A stretch of 64,000 nt of DNA from Amycolatopsis sp. WAC 01376 (GTDB taxonomy: Bacteria; Actinomycetota; Actinomycetes; Mycobacteriales; Pseudonocardiaceae), in the NCBI RefSeq assembly GCF_003947415.1, contig NZ_QHKL01000008.1, positions 124,001 through 188,000 of the forward strand. The letters run 5' to 3'. The position numbers and the translations under genes were made by a program. Position 1 is the stretch's first letter. Each line of letters starts with the position of its first letter. Positions 43,417 to 51,464 of the stretch are shown here, piece after piece. The notes under the pieces were generated by a model. The model was not told the DNA's origin. It was given only the letters and a program-made list of their open reading frames with translations, and did not search any database.

Positions 43417-44696
43417 GCGCCGACGTGGAGCGCGACCTCGACCTCGCCTGGGAACTCATCGAAGCACAGCCGACGCATCCCAAGATCGCCGAACTGGCGC
43501 TGCGGGTGCTCGCGAGCCAGCCGCAACGGAGCAGCGCGTTGATGGTGCTCGGGGATCACCGTGAGGTGTGCGGCGAAGTCGACGAGGCGCGGCGGCTGTT
43601 CCTCCAGGTCGCCGCTCTCCGCAACAGCTGGTTCACGATGGCGGCTCGTGCGCTTCGGCAGCTGGAATCGGCGGAGAACAACCATGACGAGGCGCTGCGT
43701 TGGGCGCGCACCGTGCTGGGCGAGAACCAGGAGGACTGGGACGACTGGATGCAACTCGGCCATGCCCAGGCAAGCTCCGGGGAGCACGAGGCCGGGTGGC
43801 GGCAACTCGACGAGGCGGTGGCCCTGTGCGCGCGGACGACGGCGGACGACCTCCCCAAAGCGCTGCGGAAACGCGCGCAGTACCTGCTGGAAACCTTCGC
43901 ACCACCCGAACGGTTCGCTCCCGCGGCCGAGGAGGCCATCCGGACGAACGCGCCGGACTCCTGGGTCGGCATGCTGCTCGGCTACGCCTACCTGGCGCAG
44001 TACCGGTTCGATGACGCCGAACAACTCGCTCTGCGGCTGCTGCGCGAGGATCCGACCGACGACCTGCTGCGGAGCCTGCTGGGGACCGCTCGGGCCATGC
44101 TGCAAATCGTCGAGAAAGCACGCGGCGACGACATCACCCTGGCGGACATCCAAGGCACTGGCGCGCTCGAGATGGCGTGGCAGCAGATGCGCGACCATCG
44201 GCTCGGCATCGACCTGCCTTCCGCGCTGGCGGCGCTGGACGCCGTGCTGCCCGCGGACCTGCGCGCCACCCTGCGGCCAGGCGCCGCGGATCTGGCAGGC
44301 AAGAAGGTCGGCTCGATGGTGGCGAAGCGGCTGGTGACCTGGCACGACGGCCAGGAGCCCAGCTCCGGTGCCACCTGGGGTACGGCCGAGCCGTTCCGCC
44401 TGATGTCGGCGGACGAGATCATCGCCATGGACGCCGAGATCGAGGCCGACCCGGCAGCCCACCCCGGCTGGCCCGAGAACGAGGTCTGGGAACAGGTGAT
44501 GACCGACGACGCCGGGACCTACCTGGTCGTCGTCGCGTTCGGGGCGCTGGTCCGGCGTCGGCCGGGACAGCCCGACGAGCCCGTCGCCGACTCGATGGCC
44601 GACTGGATCTGGGACCGGGTGGCCGGCTTCGGCGGCCGGGACCCGCGACCGGCACCCTGGAAGACCGAGGAACCCTCGGCCCCGGGACGTCGCTGA
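43413..44696 (+). CDS. TPR-repeat protein, adaptor candidate
   Basis: 427 residues. Helical repeats over about 1-225 with TPR periodicity (LAWELIEAQPTHPKIAELALRVL; ARALRQLESAENNHDEALRWAR; WMQLGHAQASSGEHEAGWRQL). Residues 240-400 form a second domain unrecognised by me with WGTAEPFRLMSADEII and DDAGTYLVVVAFGALV. ATGA-coupled to the AAA gene; TPR plus AAA suggests substrate delivery. Confidence 0.75.
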   Translation: MSADVERDLDLAWELIEAQPTHPKIAELALRVLASQPQRSSALMVLGDHREVCGEVDEARRLFLQVAALRNSWFTMAARALRQLESAENNHDEALRWARTVLGENQEDWDDWMQLGHAQASSGEHEAGWRQLDEAVALCARTTADDLPKALRKRAQYLLETFAPPERFAPAAEEAIRTNAPDSWVGMLLGYAYLAQYRFDDAEQLALRLLREDPTDDLLRSLLGTARAMLQIVEKARGDDITLADIQGTGALEMAWQQMRDHRLGIDLPSALAALDAVLPADLRATLRPGAADLAGKKVGSMVAKRLVTWHDGQEPSSGATWGTAEPFRLMSADEIIAMDAEIEADPAAHPGWPENEVWEQVMTDDAGTYLVVVAFGALVRRRPGQPDEPVADSMADWIWDRVAGFGGRDPRPAPWKTEEPSAPGRR

Positions 44697-44825
44697 TCGG
44701 CGAGATCACGGTCGGCTCTGGCTGCCCTTTTCACCTGAACGCAAAGGTGTTGTAGCGGCCGTGCATGCGATCCAACCTGATCACGCGTCCGAGGGACGGG
44801 CGTGATCGACAGGGGAGGAACACTC

Positions 44826-45089
44826 ATGCGGAAGTACGTCACCAAGGCCGCACTCGCGGCCGGGATCGCGGTCGCCGCGCTGCCACTCGGCGTGGCGTCG
44901 GCCGGCGCCGCCCCCGCGGCGCCGGAGCCTGCCCAGCAGGTCGGGACCGCCGGGATGAAGTTCTACGACGACTACTGGACGCTGAAATCGTGCAAGACGG
45001 TCGGCAACTGGGGTCTGAAGAAGGGCAAGTGGTCCGTGTACGAATGCCAGTTCTCCGGCTGGGACTGGGACCTGTACTACGACAAGTGA
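44826..45089 (+). CDS. Small secreted protein (paralogue of the next gene)
   Basis: 87 residues. Signal peptide about 1-29 (YVTKAALAAGIAVAALPLGVASAGA); mature part about 55 residues with two cysteines (SCKTVG and ECQFS) and the C-terminal aromatic motif SGWDWDLYYDK. Strong GGGGAGGA ribosome site. A possible peptide factor; family unknown. The next gene has the same layout. Confidence 0.75.
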   Translation: MRKYVTKAALAAGIAVAALPLGVASAGAAPAAPEPAQQVGTAGMKFYDDYWTLKSCKTVGNWGLKKGKWSVYECQFSGWDWDLYYDK

Positions 45090-45226
45090 GCTCGGACTGA
45101 CGTGCCGCGCCGGTGCCGCTGGGCCCGGCGCGGCACTGTTCACTGTGCCCGTTCTGCAGACAAGCACGCCCGTTTCATGATTATTTGTGCGCGCACGTGT
45201 CACAAGACAGAACTGGGGCTACACAA

Positions 45227-45457
45227 GTGAAGAAGAAGATCGCGGCCACCGCTGCCGTCATGGGCGCGCTGGCGTCGATGATCGCGTTCGCGCAACCTGC
45301 CAGCGCGGGCGTCGACCCGAGGTACTACTACGAGTCCAGCTGGTCGACAGAGGGCGACTGCCGGCTCAACGGCCACTCCGGCCAGCAGAACGGCCGGTGG
45401 TCAGCCTACTTCTGCTCCGCGTCGGCGTGGTCGTGGGACCTCTACATCAAGCGGTAG
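45227..45457 (+). CDS. Small secreted protein (paralogue of the previous gene)
   Basis: 76 residues from GTG 45227. Signal peptide about 1-26 (KKKIAATAAVMGALASMIAFAQPASA); mature part about 50 residues with two cysteines (GDCRLN, YFCSAS) and the C-terminal WSWDLYIKR, clearly homologous to the previous protein's WDWDLYYDK ending. Followed 12 bp later by a strong terminator, so the pair ends here and is separate from the SAVED gene. Confidence 0.7.
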   Translation: MKKKIAATAAVMGALASMIAFAQPASAGVDPRYYYESSWSTEGDCRLNGHSGQQNGRWSAYFCSASAWSWDLYIKR

Positions 45458-45468
45458 ACGGACGGTCC

Positions 45469-45498
45469 GGTCCTCCCCCGTGATCGCGTGGGAGGACC
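45469..45498 (+). terminator. Terminator-like hairpin after the small secreted protein
   Basis: GGTCCTCCC / GGGAGGACC, 9-bp perfect stem with a 12-base loop (CCGTGATCGCGT). A GTG inside the loop (45480) would be an in-frame start for the next gene, which makes that start unlikely; ATG 45597 is preferred. Confidence 0.65.
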
Positions 45499-45596
45499 CC
45501 GTTCTGCCGCCGACGCCCGTCCTCGACCGCCACAGCGAGTCCGCGGCCTGCCGAATAGAGTGGTCCGATCCGCTGGTTCGAGCACACCACGAACGG

Positions 45597-46682
45597 ATGG
45601 CTGTGGTGACAGATTCAGGACGGCCGGTATCGCCCCGGCTGACGGTCGTCGGCTCCGGTGACACTTCCGGCGGCTCCGCGGGACGGTGGGCGGCCGTCAC
45701 CGATGGCACGGCCCCGCTCACGGTCGGCGGGATGGCGGCGGGCGGGTTCGGGGTCGAGGCCGCGAAGTCGTTCCTGGCAGGTGAGCCGGCCGGGCGATGG
45801 TGGTTCGTGCTGGCCTTCTTCGCCGGGCTCGCCCTGGTCACGCTCGGCCTGTGGGCGAGGAGCCGTCTCCGCCGTCGAGTGCGGGTCGGCATCGTGGTCA
45901 CCGCGTCGGACGGCAGGCGCGGACAGGCCCGCGCCCGGCAACTGGAGCAGCAGGCGGAGAAGTTCAGCCGGCGCACCTGCACGATCACGCTGAAGACCGG
46001 CATCGAGTTGCCCGGCGACGGCGCCCGGGACCGCGAACTGGTCGACGCCCTCGCCGACGAAACGTTGTCCGCCACCACGATGGCCGAACGCCTGAGCCCC
46101 GACGCCGTCCGGATCAACCTGATCCCCACCATGCCGCTGCACGTCGCGTTCTGGTTCGGCGCCCGGCTGGGCTACACCCACGCCCGCGAGGTGGTGGTGC
46201 ACGCCATCCGGCAGGCCGACGGCGCACCGGCGTACTTCCCCGCGACGTCCTTGCGCGCGATCGACTCCGACGTCGAACCGCTGGACGTCGACCGGCTGGA
46301 GGCCGTCGACGACGGCGACCCGGACAAGGTCGCCCTCGCGGTGGATCTGCAGGGCCGCGGCGACCAGTTCTTCGACCAGGTGATGGCATCCTGCCGTCGC
46401 CACGGTTTCGGCTACCTCCTGCGGATCCGGACCGGGTCACCGGTGCTGACCGAGGACACCGCCACCTTCACCGGGGCGGTGGAGCAGATCTGCCGCGCCT
46501 GGCGCGAAGCGCCACTGACCGCCGGCGCCCGGACCGGCGGGCACGCGATCTTCCTCAGCGGGCCGGTCGCGATCGCGGTCGCACTCGGTGCCCGGCTGGC
46601 CTCGCCGGAACACGGGCGGTGGACGGCGTTCACCTTCGACGCGACCAGCGGCTCCTACGAGCCGTTTCCCCCTTCGGCCTGA
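45597..46682 (+). CDS. Membrane-anchored SAVED-domain protein (CBASS-type effector candidate)
   Basis: 361 residues. N-terminal about 65 residues are Gly/Thr-rich, then one membrane helix at 68-87 (WWFVLAFFAGLALVTLGLW) followed by basic RSRLRRR, which places the large C-terminal domain in the cytoplasm. That domain (about 96-360) has the SAVED hallmarks: an alpha/beta repeat with VGIVVTASDG, the HVAFWFGARLGY block, and the late HAIFLSGPVAIAVALGARL followed by WTAFTFDA and SYEPF. SAVED binds cyclic oligonucleotides and activates its fused partner; a membrane fusion suggests membrane disruption. ATG 45597 lacks a strong ribosome site; GTG 45480 sits inside a terminator. A CD-NTase-type gene is convergent 446 bp away. 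Confidence 0.85.
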   Translation: MAVVTDSGRPVSPRLTVVGSGDTSGGSAGRWAAVTDGTAPLTVGGMAAGGFGVEAAKSFLAGEPAGRWWFVLAFFAGLALVTLGLWARSRLRRRVRVGIVVTASDGRRGQARARQLEQQAEKFSRRTCTITLKTGIELPGDGARDRELVDALADETLSATTMAERLSPDAVRINLIPTMPLHVAFWFGARLGYTHAREVVVHAIRQADGAPAYFPATSLRAIDSDVEPLDVDRLEAVDDGDPDKVALAVDLQGRGDQFFDQVMASCRRHGFGYLLRIRTGSPVLTEDTATFTGAVEQICRAWREAPLTAGARTGGHAIFLSGPVAIAVALGARLASPEHGRWTAFTFDATSGSYEPFPPSA

Positions 46683-46793
46683 TTCCACTTCTTGCGTGAT
46701 GCCGGGTTGAAGTACACAGGGTCCCGGCAAAGTCGTATAACCGCTGTTCGGTTCAGGGTCGTGAGCTACTCGAGGCACGCGTCAAGCCCCCGA

Positions 46794-46965
46794 GTGTCCA
46801 CAAGGGACACTTCCGAGCGGCGAAATGTCTGATTGATGGCTAGATGTGCGGTTCTCGATGGGGGTCGTGAGTGGTAATGATCGTTAGAACGATCATTACC
46901 ACTCACGACCCCTGCACAACGCCTAAATCAGGCATCGCTATCCGGAAAGTGTCCCCTGTGGACAG
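46794..46965. repeat. Composite palindromic repeat family B, full copy
   Basis: Nested structure: outer GTGTCCACAAGGGACAC (46794-46810) mirrored by GTGTCCCCTGTGGACA (46950-46965, one mismatch); inner perfect palindrome with 25-bp arms (46861-46885 and 46888-46912) starting GGGGTCGTGAGTGG around a two-base centre. Between two convergent genes, SAVED and CD-NTase. Its outer flank matches the repeat at 31569-31753 over about 60 bases. Confidence 0.85.
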
Positions 46966-47062
46966 TCGAGAAGGTGTCAGGCCACCGTGACGAGCCCCCA
47001 CCCGTCACCAGAACCCGAATCGTCACTCGCCACCCACTTCACCAGCGGCTATACGACTTTGC

Positions 47063-47091
47063 CCCTTCCCTACTCTCAGGGTAGGGAGGGA
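47063..47091. repeat. Hairpin, repeat family A relative
   Basis: CCTTCCCTAC / GTAGGGAGGG around TCTCAG, one mismatch, followed by AGGCCCTCACGG, the outer part of the family A unit. Thirty-eight bp before the 3' end of the CD-NTase gene; a candidate terminator for it. Confidence 0.55.
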
Positions 47092-47128
47092 GGCCCTCAC
47101 GGACCTGCGAGCCCCTTCGACCTGATCG

Positions 47129-48055
47129 TCAGGACCACATTTTCTCGTTCGAGAGCAGCATCCTGAATCCTCCGTGCATGAACTCGATCCATTGCGGATA
47201 GGTCGTGTCGTTGACGAGATCCCACGGCACGAAGGACTCACGCGAGCGTTCGGTCTCGGCGACAGCGCGAAGGTAGGTTCTCACCTTCTTCCGCGTCGCG
47301 TTCAGGCTTCGGGAGGAGTAGTGATCGTTGGGAACCCCGTACGCCAGCATTTCCAGCGTCGCCGAGGACACGCCCAGCGACGAGTCCATGGGGACCTTCT
47401 GCCCCGGAATGGACGAACGCCTGCTCCCGGCGCCCTGATGCTTCATGCCGACATGGTTCGTCTTCAGGTGCCGGACGAATTGCGTGAACATGCCGTCGGT
47501 GCGCATGTCCTTTTCCTTGACCTTCGCGATGTACTTCCGCGGATGGCTGACCTGGAGTTCTCCGTGGCCGTCCCAGAAAATGACGCCCTGGTCCGCCGTG
47601 TTCAGGGAAATGGGCGGCGTCTCCAGGAACCGTTGGCAGACCAGCAGATCGGCGTTGACGTGGCCAGGGAAGACCGGCGCCACCTTGAGCACCCGCTGGA
47701 CCTTGCCCCACGCGACCATCGACGCCAGGCCCGGCGACATCGTCTCGAAGTCGTAACTCAGCGCTCGTGCCACGGTTTCCTTGAACCACAGGAATTCCGG
47801 TGTGGGCGCCCGGCCTTTCACCCGTTTGCCGAACCGTGTACCGGGGGCCGGTTCGAAGCCGCCTCGCCACTCGGGCACGATCGGGTGACAAAGTTCGACC
47901 ACGATGTCGACGTCGCCGTACGGATCGACTTGAGTGCCCTTCACGAAGGATCCGTGCGGGTAGACGTCGAAACCGCAGCCAGTGGGCGCCAGCAGCCCGG
48001 TGATCCGATCTCGCAAGAAGACAAAAGTGGCCATTCTGACATCGCCGACCGTCAT
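47129..48055 (-). CDS. CD-NTase-type nucleotidyltransferase (CBASS cyclase candidate)
   Basis: 308 residues. Polymerase-beta-like NTase core: GSFVKGTQ at 35-42 (Gly35-Ser36), catalytic DVD (Asp48, Asp50) in YGDVDIVVEL, and a third acid Asp136 in VNADLLV. The GSxxxGT(x)nDxD signature is that of SMODS/CD-NTase enzymes that make cyclic di- or trinucleotides. The C-terminal part (about 170-300) is helical with FVRHLKTNHVGMK. Start ATG 48055, without a good ribosome site (ATG 48034 alternative). No E1/E2/JAB accessory genes are adjacent. Faces the SAVED gene across the palindromic repeat. Codon usage looks slightly less biased than neighbours (by eye). Confidence 0.8.
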   Translation of the reverse strand: MTVGDVRMATFVFLRDRITGLLAPTGCGFDVYPHGSFVKGTQVDPYGDVDIVVELCHPIVPEWRGGFEPAPGTRFGKRVKGRAPTPEFLWFKETVARALSYDFETMSPGLASMVAWGKVQRVLKVAPVFPGHVNADLLVCQRFLETPPISLNTADQGVIFWDGHGELQVSHPRKYIAKVKEKDMRTDGMFTQFVRHLKTNHVGMKHQGAGSRRSSIPGQKVPMDSSLGVSSATLEMLAYGVPNDHYSSRSLNATRKKVRTYLRAVAETERSRESFVPWDLVNDTTYPQWIEFMHGGFRMLLSNEKMWS

Positions 48056-48265
48056 AACGACGATGCTGGCACATCACCGGACACCCGGCAATGGCACCCG
48101 AAGCTCTTCAAAATCCTGTACACGCGCGGGTTTCTTGAGAGTTTCACGACACTCCAAAAAGGACGGTCGAGGCAGGCTGAGTAGTACTACTCGTGCGCAG
48201 CGACGGGAACCTGGGCAAGATCGGTGACGTCCGCTCACTGGGGGCGGCGTACACCGAGGAGAATC

Positions 48266-48748
48266 ATGAAACTCCGTCATGCCTTCACCACGTTCGCCGT
48301 CGCCGCGGGTCTGATCGGCGCGTTCGCACCCGCCGCGGCGGGCGGCGAGCCGATCGCGAGCATCGACTTCGCCGCCGAGCAGGGTGCTTTCCCGGTCGAC
48401 GGGAAGAGCGGCCACTGGGTCGACTCGCCCGAGCACGAGGTGATGATCCGCGAGGTCGGCGACGTCCTGCGCGTGGACGCCGACGCCGACAACGGTTTCT
48501 ACCACTTCAGACTCGACTTCAGCGCCCCGTCCGGCGCGCTCCAGGTCGGCTCGTACGACCACGCGACGGGAGCCCGCATCCTCGCCATCTCCACCGGTTT
48601 GGGCTGCTCGGACGACTACTCGACGTTCACGATCAGCCGCATCGAACGCGGCGCCGCGGGACTCACCGCCCTCGACGCCACGTTCGAACAGCGCTGTGCC
48701 GGCCCCACCGCACCGGCGCTGCGCGGCGAGGTCCACTACCGGCGTTGA
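48266..48748 (+). CDS. Secreted protein of unknown function
   Basis: 160 residues. Signal peptide about 1-26 (HAFTTFAVAAGLIGAFAPAAAGG). Mature 130 residues look beta-rich: HFRLDFSAPSGALQVGSYDHA and STFTISRIERG; two cysteines. The fold resembles secreted surface-exposed domains in Actinobacteria, but no family is assigned. Ribosome site CGAGGAG. Divergent from the CD-NTase gene by 210 bp. Confidence 0.75.
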   Translation: MKLRHAFTTFAVAAGLIGAFAPAAAGGEPIASIDFAAEQGAFPVDGKSGHWVDSPEHEVMIREVGDVLRVDADADNGFYHFRLDFSAPSGALQVGSYDHATGARILAISTGLGCSDDYSTFTISRIERGAAGLTALDATFEQRCAGPTAPALRGEVHYRR

Positions 48749-48851
48749 GTTCAGGCCACGTCGGGAACGGGCCCGGTTCCGAGGGGAACCGGGCCGAGCC
48801 CGGTGGGTTTCGGCTCACCATCGGCTACAGCTCGACCATATGCTGAACGGC

Positions 48852-49107
48852 ATGAGCAGATTCGCGGAGGTCATCGTGCTGGCGCGCGATGCCGAGGAAG
48901 TGATGGGCTCTTGCCCACCTGGAATCCATGCCCTGGCCCGATCCGGCCTCACTTCAGGTCCTCGTCCATGACGAAGACGACGACTGCTTCGGCCTGTGGA
49001 TGCTCTACGACGGCGAGCTCAAGGAAGTCGAGCTCCCCCGGACCGCCCGCCGCCCAGCCCCCGAGAGCAGCGTCAACGGAACACTCAGCAGAACCGACCG
49101 GAGCTGA
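48852..49107 (+). pseudogene. Frameshifted small gene
   Basis: Eighteen codons from ATG 48852 read MSRFAEVIVLARDAEEVM in one frame; one extra G in the GGG at 48905-48907 shifts to a frame giving ALAHLESMPWPDPASLQVL, then VHDEDDDCFGLWMLYDGELK and EVELPRTARR before TGA 49105. Removing one G restores an 84-residue protein. A true +1 frameshift mutation or a base-call error in a G-run. Family not recognised. Confidence 0.65.
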
Positions 49108-49119
49108 CAAACCGCGGCT

Positions 49120-49674
49120 TCACCTCGATGGGTTCCCGTCGCCGCTCCAGCCGGGAACCGGGCCCAATTCGGGAACCTTCCACGCGCCGTACATCGATTT
49201 GACGAGTTCGACGGTCGCGGGCAGTGCTTTCGCGAGATCGCGGAGCCAGGCCGTGAACGACAGCCGGCTGTCCGCTATCGGCCGGAACCCGCAGAAGGTG
49301 GAGAAGGTCGGATCGGCTTCGGCAAGGTCGCCTGCTTTGAAGTAGTGGAACCCATATCCCTGGTGAGTCTGGAAAACGAAGGCGTCCTCGAAGGGCGTGA
49401 AGTCTGCCTCGTAGTCGTCGACGACGATCTCCCGGGCGATCTCTTTCACTTCGAGGAGCCACCCGAAATCCCATTCGCCGTCCTGGCTCAGCCAGTACGG
49501 GTTCTTTCCGCCGAACTTCAGGAACTCGACGTAGCGTGCGGGCAGGGTGTCCACACCTTGGGCCGACATCAACGCCTCGACCTCTCGGTCGGAACAGCCG
49601 CGCACCGTGTTCACGTCGACGTACCCCTGCGCGATCAGTGGCTCGACAATACCTGTCAAAGCGAACATGAGCAC
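49120..49674 (-). CDS. SMI1/KNR4 (SUKH)-family protein
   Basis: 184 residues. SUKH pattern: CSDREVEALMSAQGVDTLPARYVEFLKF near the start (split: EVEALMSAQGV, then LPARYVEFLKFGG), DGEWDFGWLLEVKEIA, and FVFQTHQGYGFHYF. SUKH proteins commonly serve as immunity proteins to polymorphic toxins or as adaptors. GTG 49674 start with TGGAA; ATG 49668 alternative. No toxin gene is adjacent. Confidence 0.75.
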   Translation of the reverse strand: MLMFALTGIVEPLIAQGYVDVNTVRGCSDREVEALMSAQGVDTLPARYVEFLKFGGKNPYWLSQDGEWDFGWLLEVKEIAREIVVDDYEADFTPFEDAFVFQTHQGYGFHYFKAGDLAEADPTFSTFCGFRPIADSRLSFTAWLRDLAKALPATVELVKSMYGAWKVPELGPVPGWSGDGNPSR

Positions 49675-49742
49675 CGGGTTCCAGTCAGGGTCATTCGATC
49701 CCTCGTGAGTCTACGGCTCACCTGTCACCTGAGTCGCGGTGC

Positions 49743-51464
49743 TCAGCCACGGGCGACCTCACTGGCGGTGCTGAACTCGTATCCTTGCGCCCGCAGGCCG
49801 AGGACGACCGTGTTCAGGTGTTCCAAGGGCAGGAACGGGTGGAAGAAGAAGCTGGCCACGTTGTCGCGGACCACCTTGGACTTGGCGCCGTCGGCGAGCA
49901 GGTCCGCGGGCAGCCGGGCCGGATGCTGGTTGAACGGTTCCGGCGCGACGTGGTCGAGGTTCTCGGGTATCACCACCGCGCCGTAGACATCCCGCACCGG
50001 GTAAGGGAAGTACTGACCGTATTTGGTCTGGTAGGACACCGTCGAGGTGGAGCCGCAGGCACCGCGCGGGCAGTATCCCGCGAAATAGCTGCCCTGGTCG
50101 TAGCGCGCCGCGAAGTGGGAGCTGACTTCCTTGTAGTCCACCGCCGATCCACCGTAATGCGGGAATTCGAACACTTCCGGTTCGGGCAGCCCGACCCGGC
50201 GGAACTCGCCGAGCCCGGTGGCGATCCGCCCGCGGAACCATTCCGCGGAATCGCCGGGGACCGGGCCGGTCTCGACGACGTGGTTGTTCTTGTCGACGAT
50301 CGCCGTGTAGAACTCGTAGTCCGCGGAGCTCGCCCCGCCGTAAGGGTTCGCCATCTCCTCGAACTGGTGGCTGTAACCGTGCATGATCATCGTCGCGCCG
50401 CGCCGGATCGCGTAGTGCAGCGCGTCCACCAAGACCGGGCTGTCCACGAGCCGGGCGAAGGTCGGCCTGCCGCCGTTGGCCACACCGTGCGGGTCCGCGT
50501 AGTACGGGTAGACCGCGAGCGAAAACGGAATCCCTTGCCCGCCCAGCAGATCGGCGATCCGGCGGATCTGGCCCGCGTCGGTGCGCGGGCCGATGTCCTC
50601 GATCCGCACGAGCGCCCGGTGCCGCTCCACGGTTTTCGGAGCGAGCGTGCCGAGCAGGATGTCGGCGGCGGCGAGGTACCGGTCTCCCTCGTTGACGTAG
50701 GAGAACGGCGCCTCCGCGAGGTAGGTGAAAGTCCCCGAGCGCACCGCCCACGGCGTGTGCTCGCCGGCCGCCACGCTGTCCGCGAGCACTTCGTTGACCG
50801 CCGGGTTGTCCCGCCGTACCAACGGAACCGAGCCGATCTCGGGATTGCGCTCGAGCGACACGCTCTTGTAGCGGACCTCGGTCGGCGACGTCGGCGTGCG
50901 GCCCACCGGCGTCCAGCCCCAGCGCGCGGTGATGCCCGGGTCGTGTTCGGCCAGGCGATGAATGTTCTCACCCATCCAGACGACCGGCACCTTCGCGGCG
51001 GCCACATCCGCGAGCAACACGGCCGGTAGCGCGGCTTCGCTGATCGAACCGACGTAGACCAGCGCCTGGTATCCGCCGATCTCGCCCGCGCGGTAGTCGG
51101 CCGCGGCGCGCATCGTCCAGGCGCCCGCCCGTGAGACCAGGTTCGCGGTCTGCATCGCGTGCGCCTCGGCCATTCCGGCCTCGTCCGCGCCGGCGGGCGG
51201 GTTCGGCGCGTCCCGCTCACCGGCGTCGTAGACCACCAGCGTCCGGTGTGCGCGGTTCCCGCCGGGACCAGGGCTGCCGACCTCGCTGGTCATCTCCAGC
51301 CGGTCGCCGAGGGAGACCGGGGCGGCCGCGGGCGAAGCGAGTATCGCGCTCGCCGGCCGCGTGTAGACGACCAGCATCACCAATCCGGTCGCGACGACGA
51401 CGGCCAGCGCCGCGAAGCGCAGTCCGGCGGGTGTGCGCCGGCGCCGGTTTTCCTTGCGGGTCAT
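49743..51464 (-). CDS. DUF2334 polysaccharide deacetylase-like exported protein
   Basis: 573 residues. N-terminal anchor/signal helix (about 17-35, FAALAVVVATGLVMLVV). Domain DUF2334 (NodB-like TIM barrel) with VRIEDIGPRTDAGQIRRIADL giving the metal-binding Asp, MIMHGYSHQF giving His ligands, and EFPHYGGSAVDY. Likely deacetylates an extracellular glycan, substrate unknown. Its ATG overlaps the stop of wecB (ATGA), so the two are one operon, and the neighbours make polysaccharide. Confidence 0.85.
   Translation of the reverse strand: MTRKENRRRRTPAGLRFAALAVVVATGLVMLVVYTRPASAILASPAAAPVSLGDRLEMTSEVGSPGPGGNRAHRTLVVYDAGERDAPNPPAGADEAGMAEAHAMQTANLVSRAGAWTMRAAADYRAGEIGGYQALVYVGSISEAALPAVLLADVAAAKVPVVWMGENIHRLAEHDPGITARWGWTPVGRTPTSPTEVRYKSVSLERNPEIGSVPLVRRDNPAVNEVLADSVAAGEHTPWAVRSGTFTYLAEAPFSYVNEGDRYLAAADILLGTLAPKTVERHRALVRIEDIGPRTDAGQIRRIADLLGGQGIPFSLAVYPYYADPHGVANGGRPTFARLVDSPVLVDALHYAIRRGATMIMHGYSHQFEEMANPYGGASSADYEFYTAIVDKNNHVVETGPVPGDSAEWFRGRIATGLGEFRRVGLPEPEVFEFPHYGGSAVDYKEVSSHFAARYDQGSYFAGYCPRGACGSTSTVSYQTKYGQYFPYPVRDVYGAVVIPENLDHVAPEPFNQHPARLPADLLADGAKSKVVRDNVASFFFHPFLPLEHLNTVVLGLRAQGYEFSTASEVARG

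Noticed and set aside
45480..45596. Longer N-terminus of the SAVED protein from GTG 45480
   Set aside because: The GTG lies inside the loop of a strong hairpin that ends the preceding operon; ATG 45597 is more plausible.
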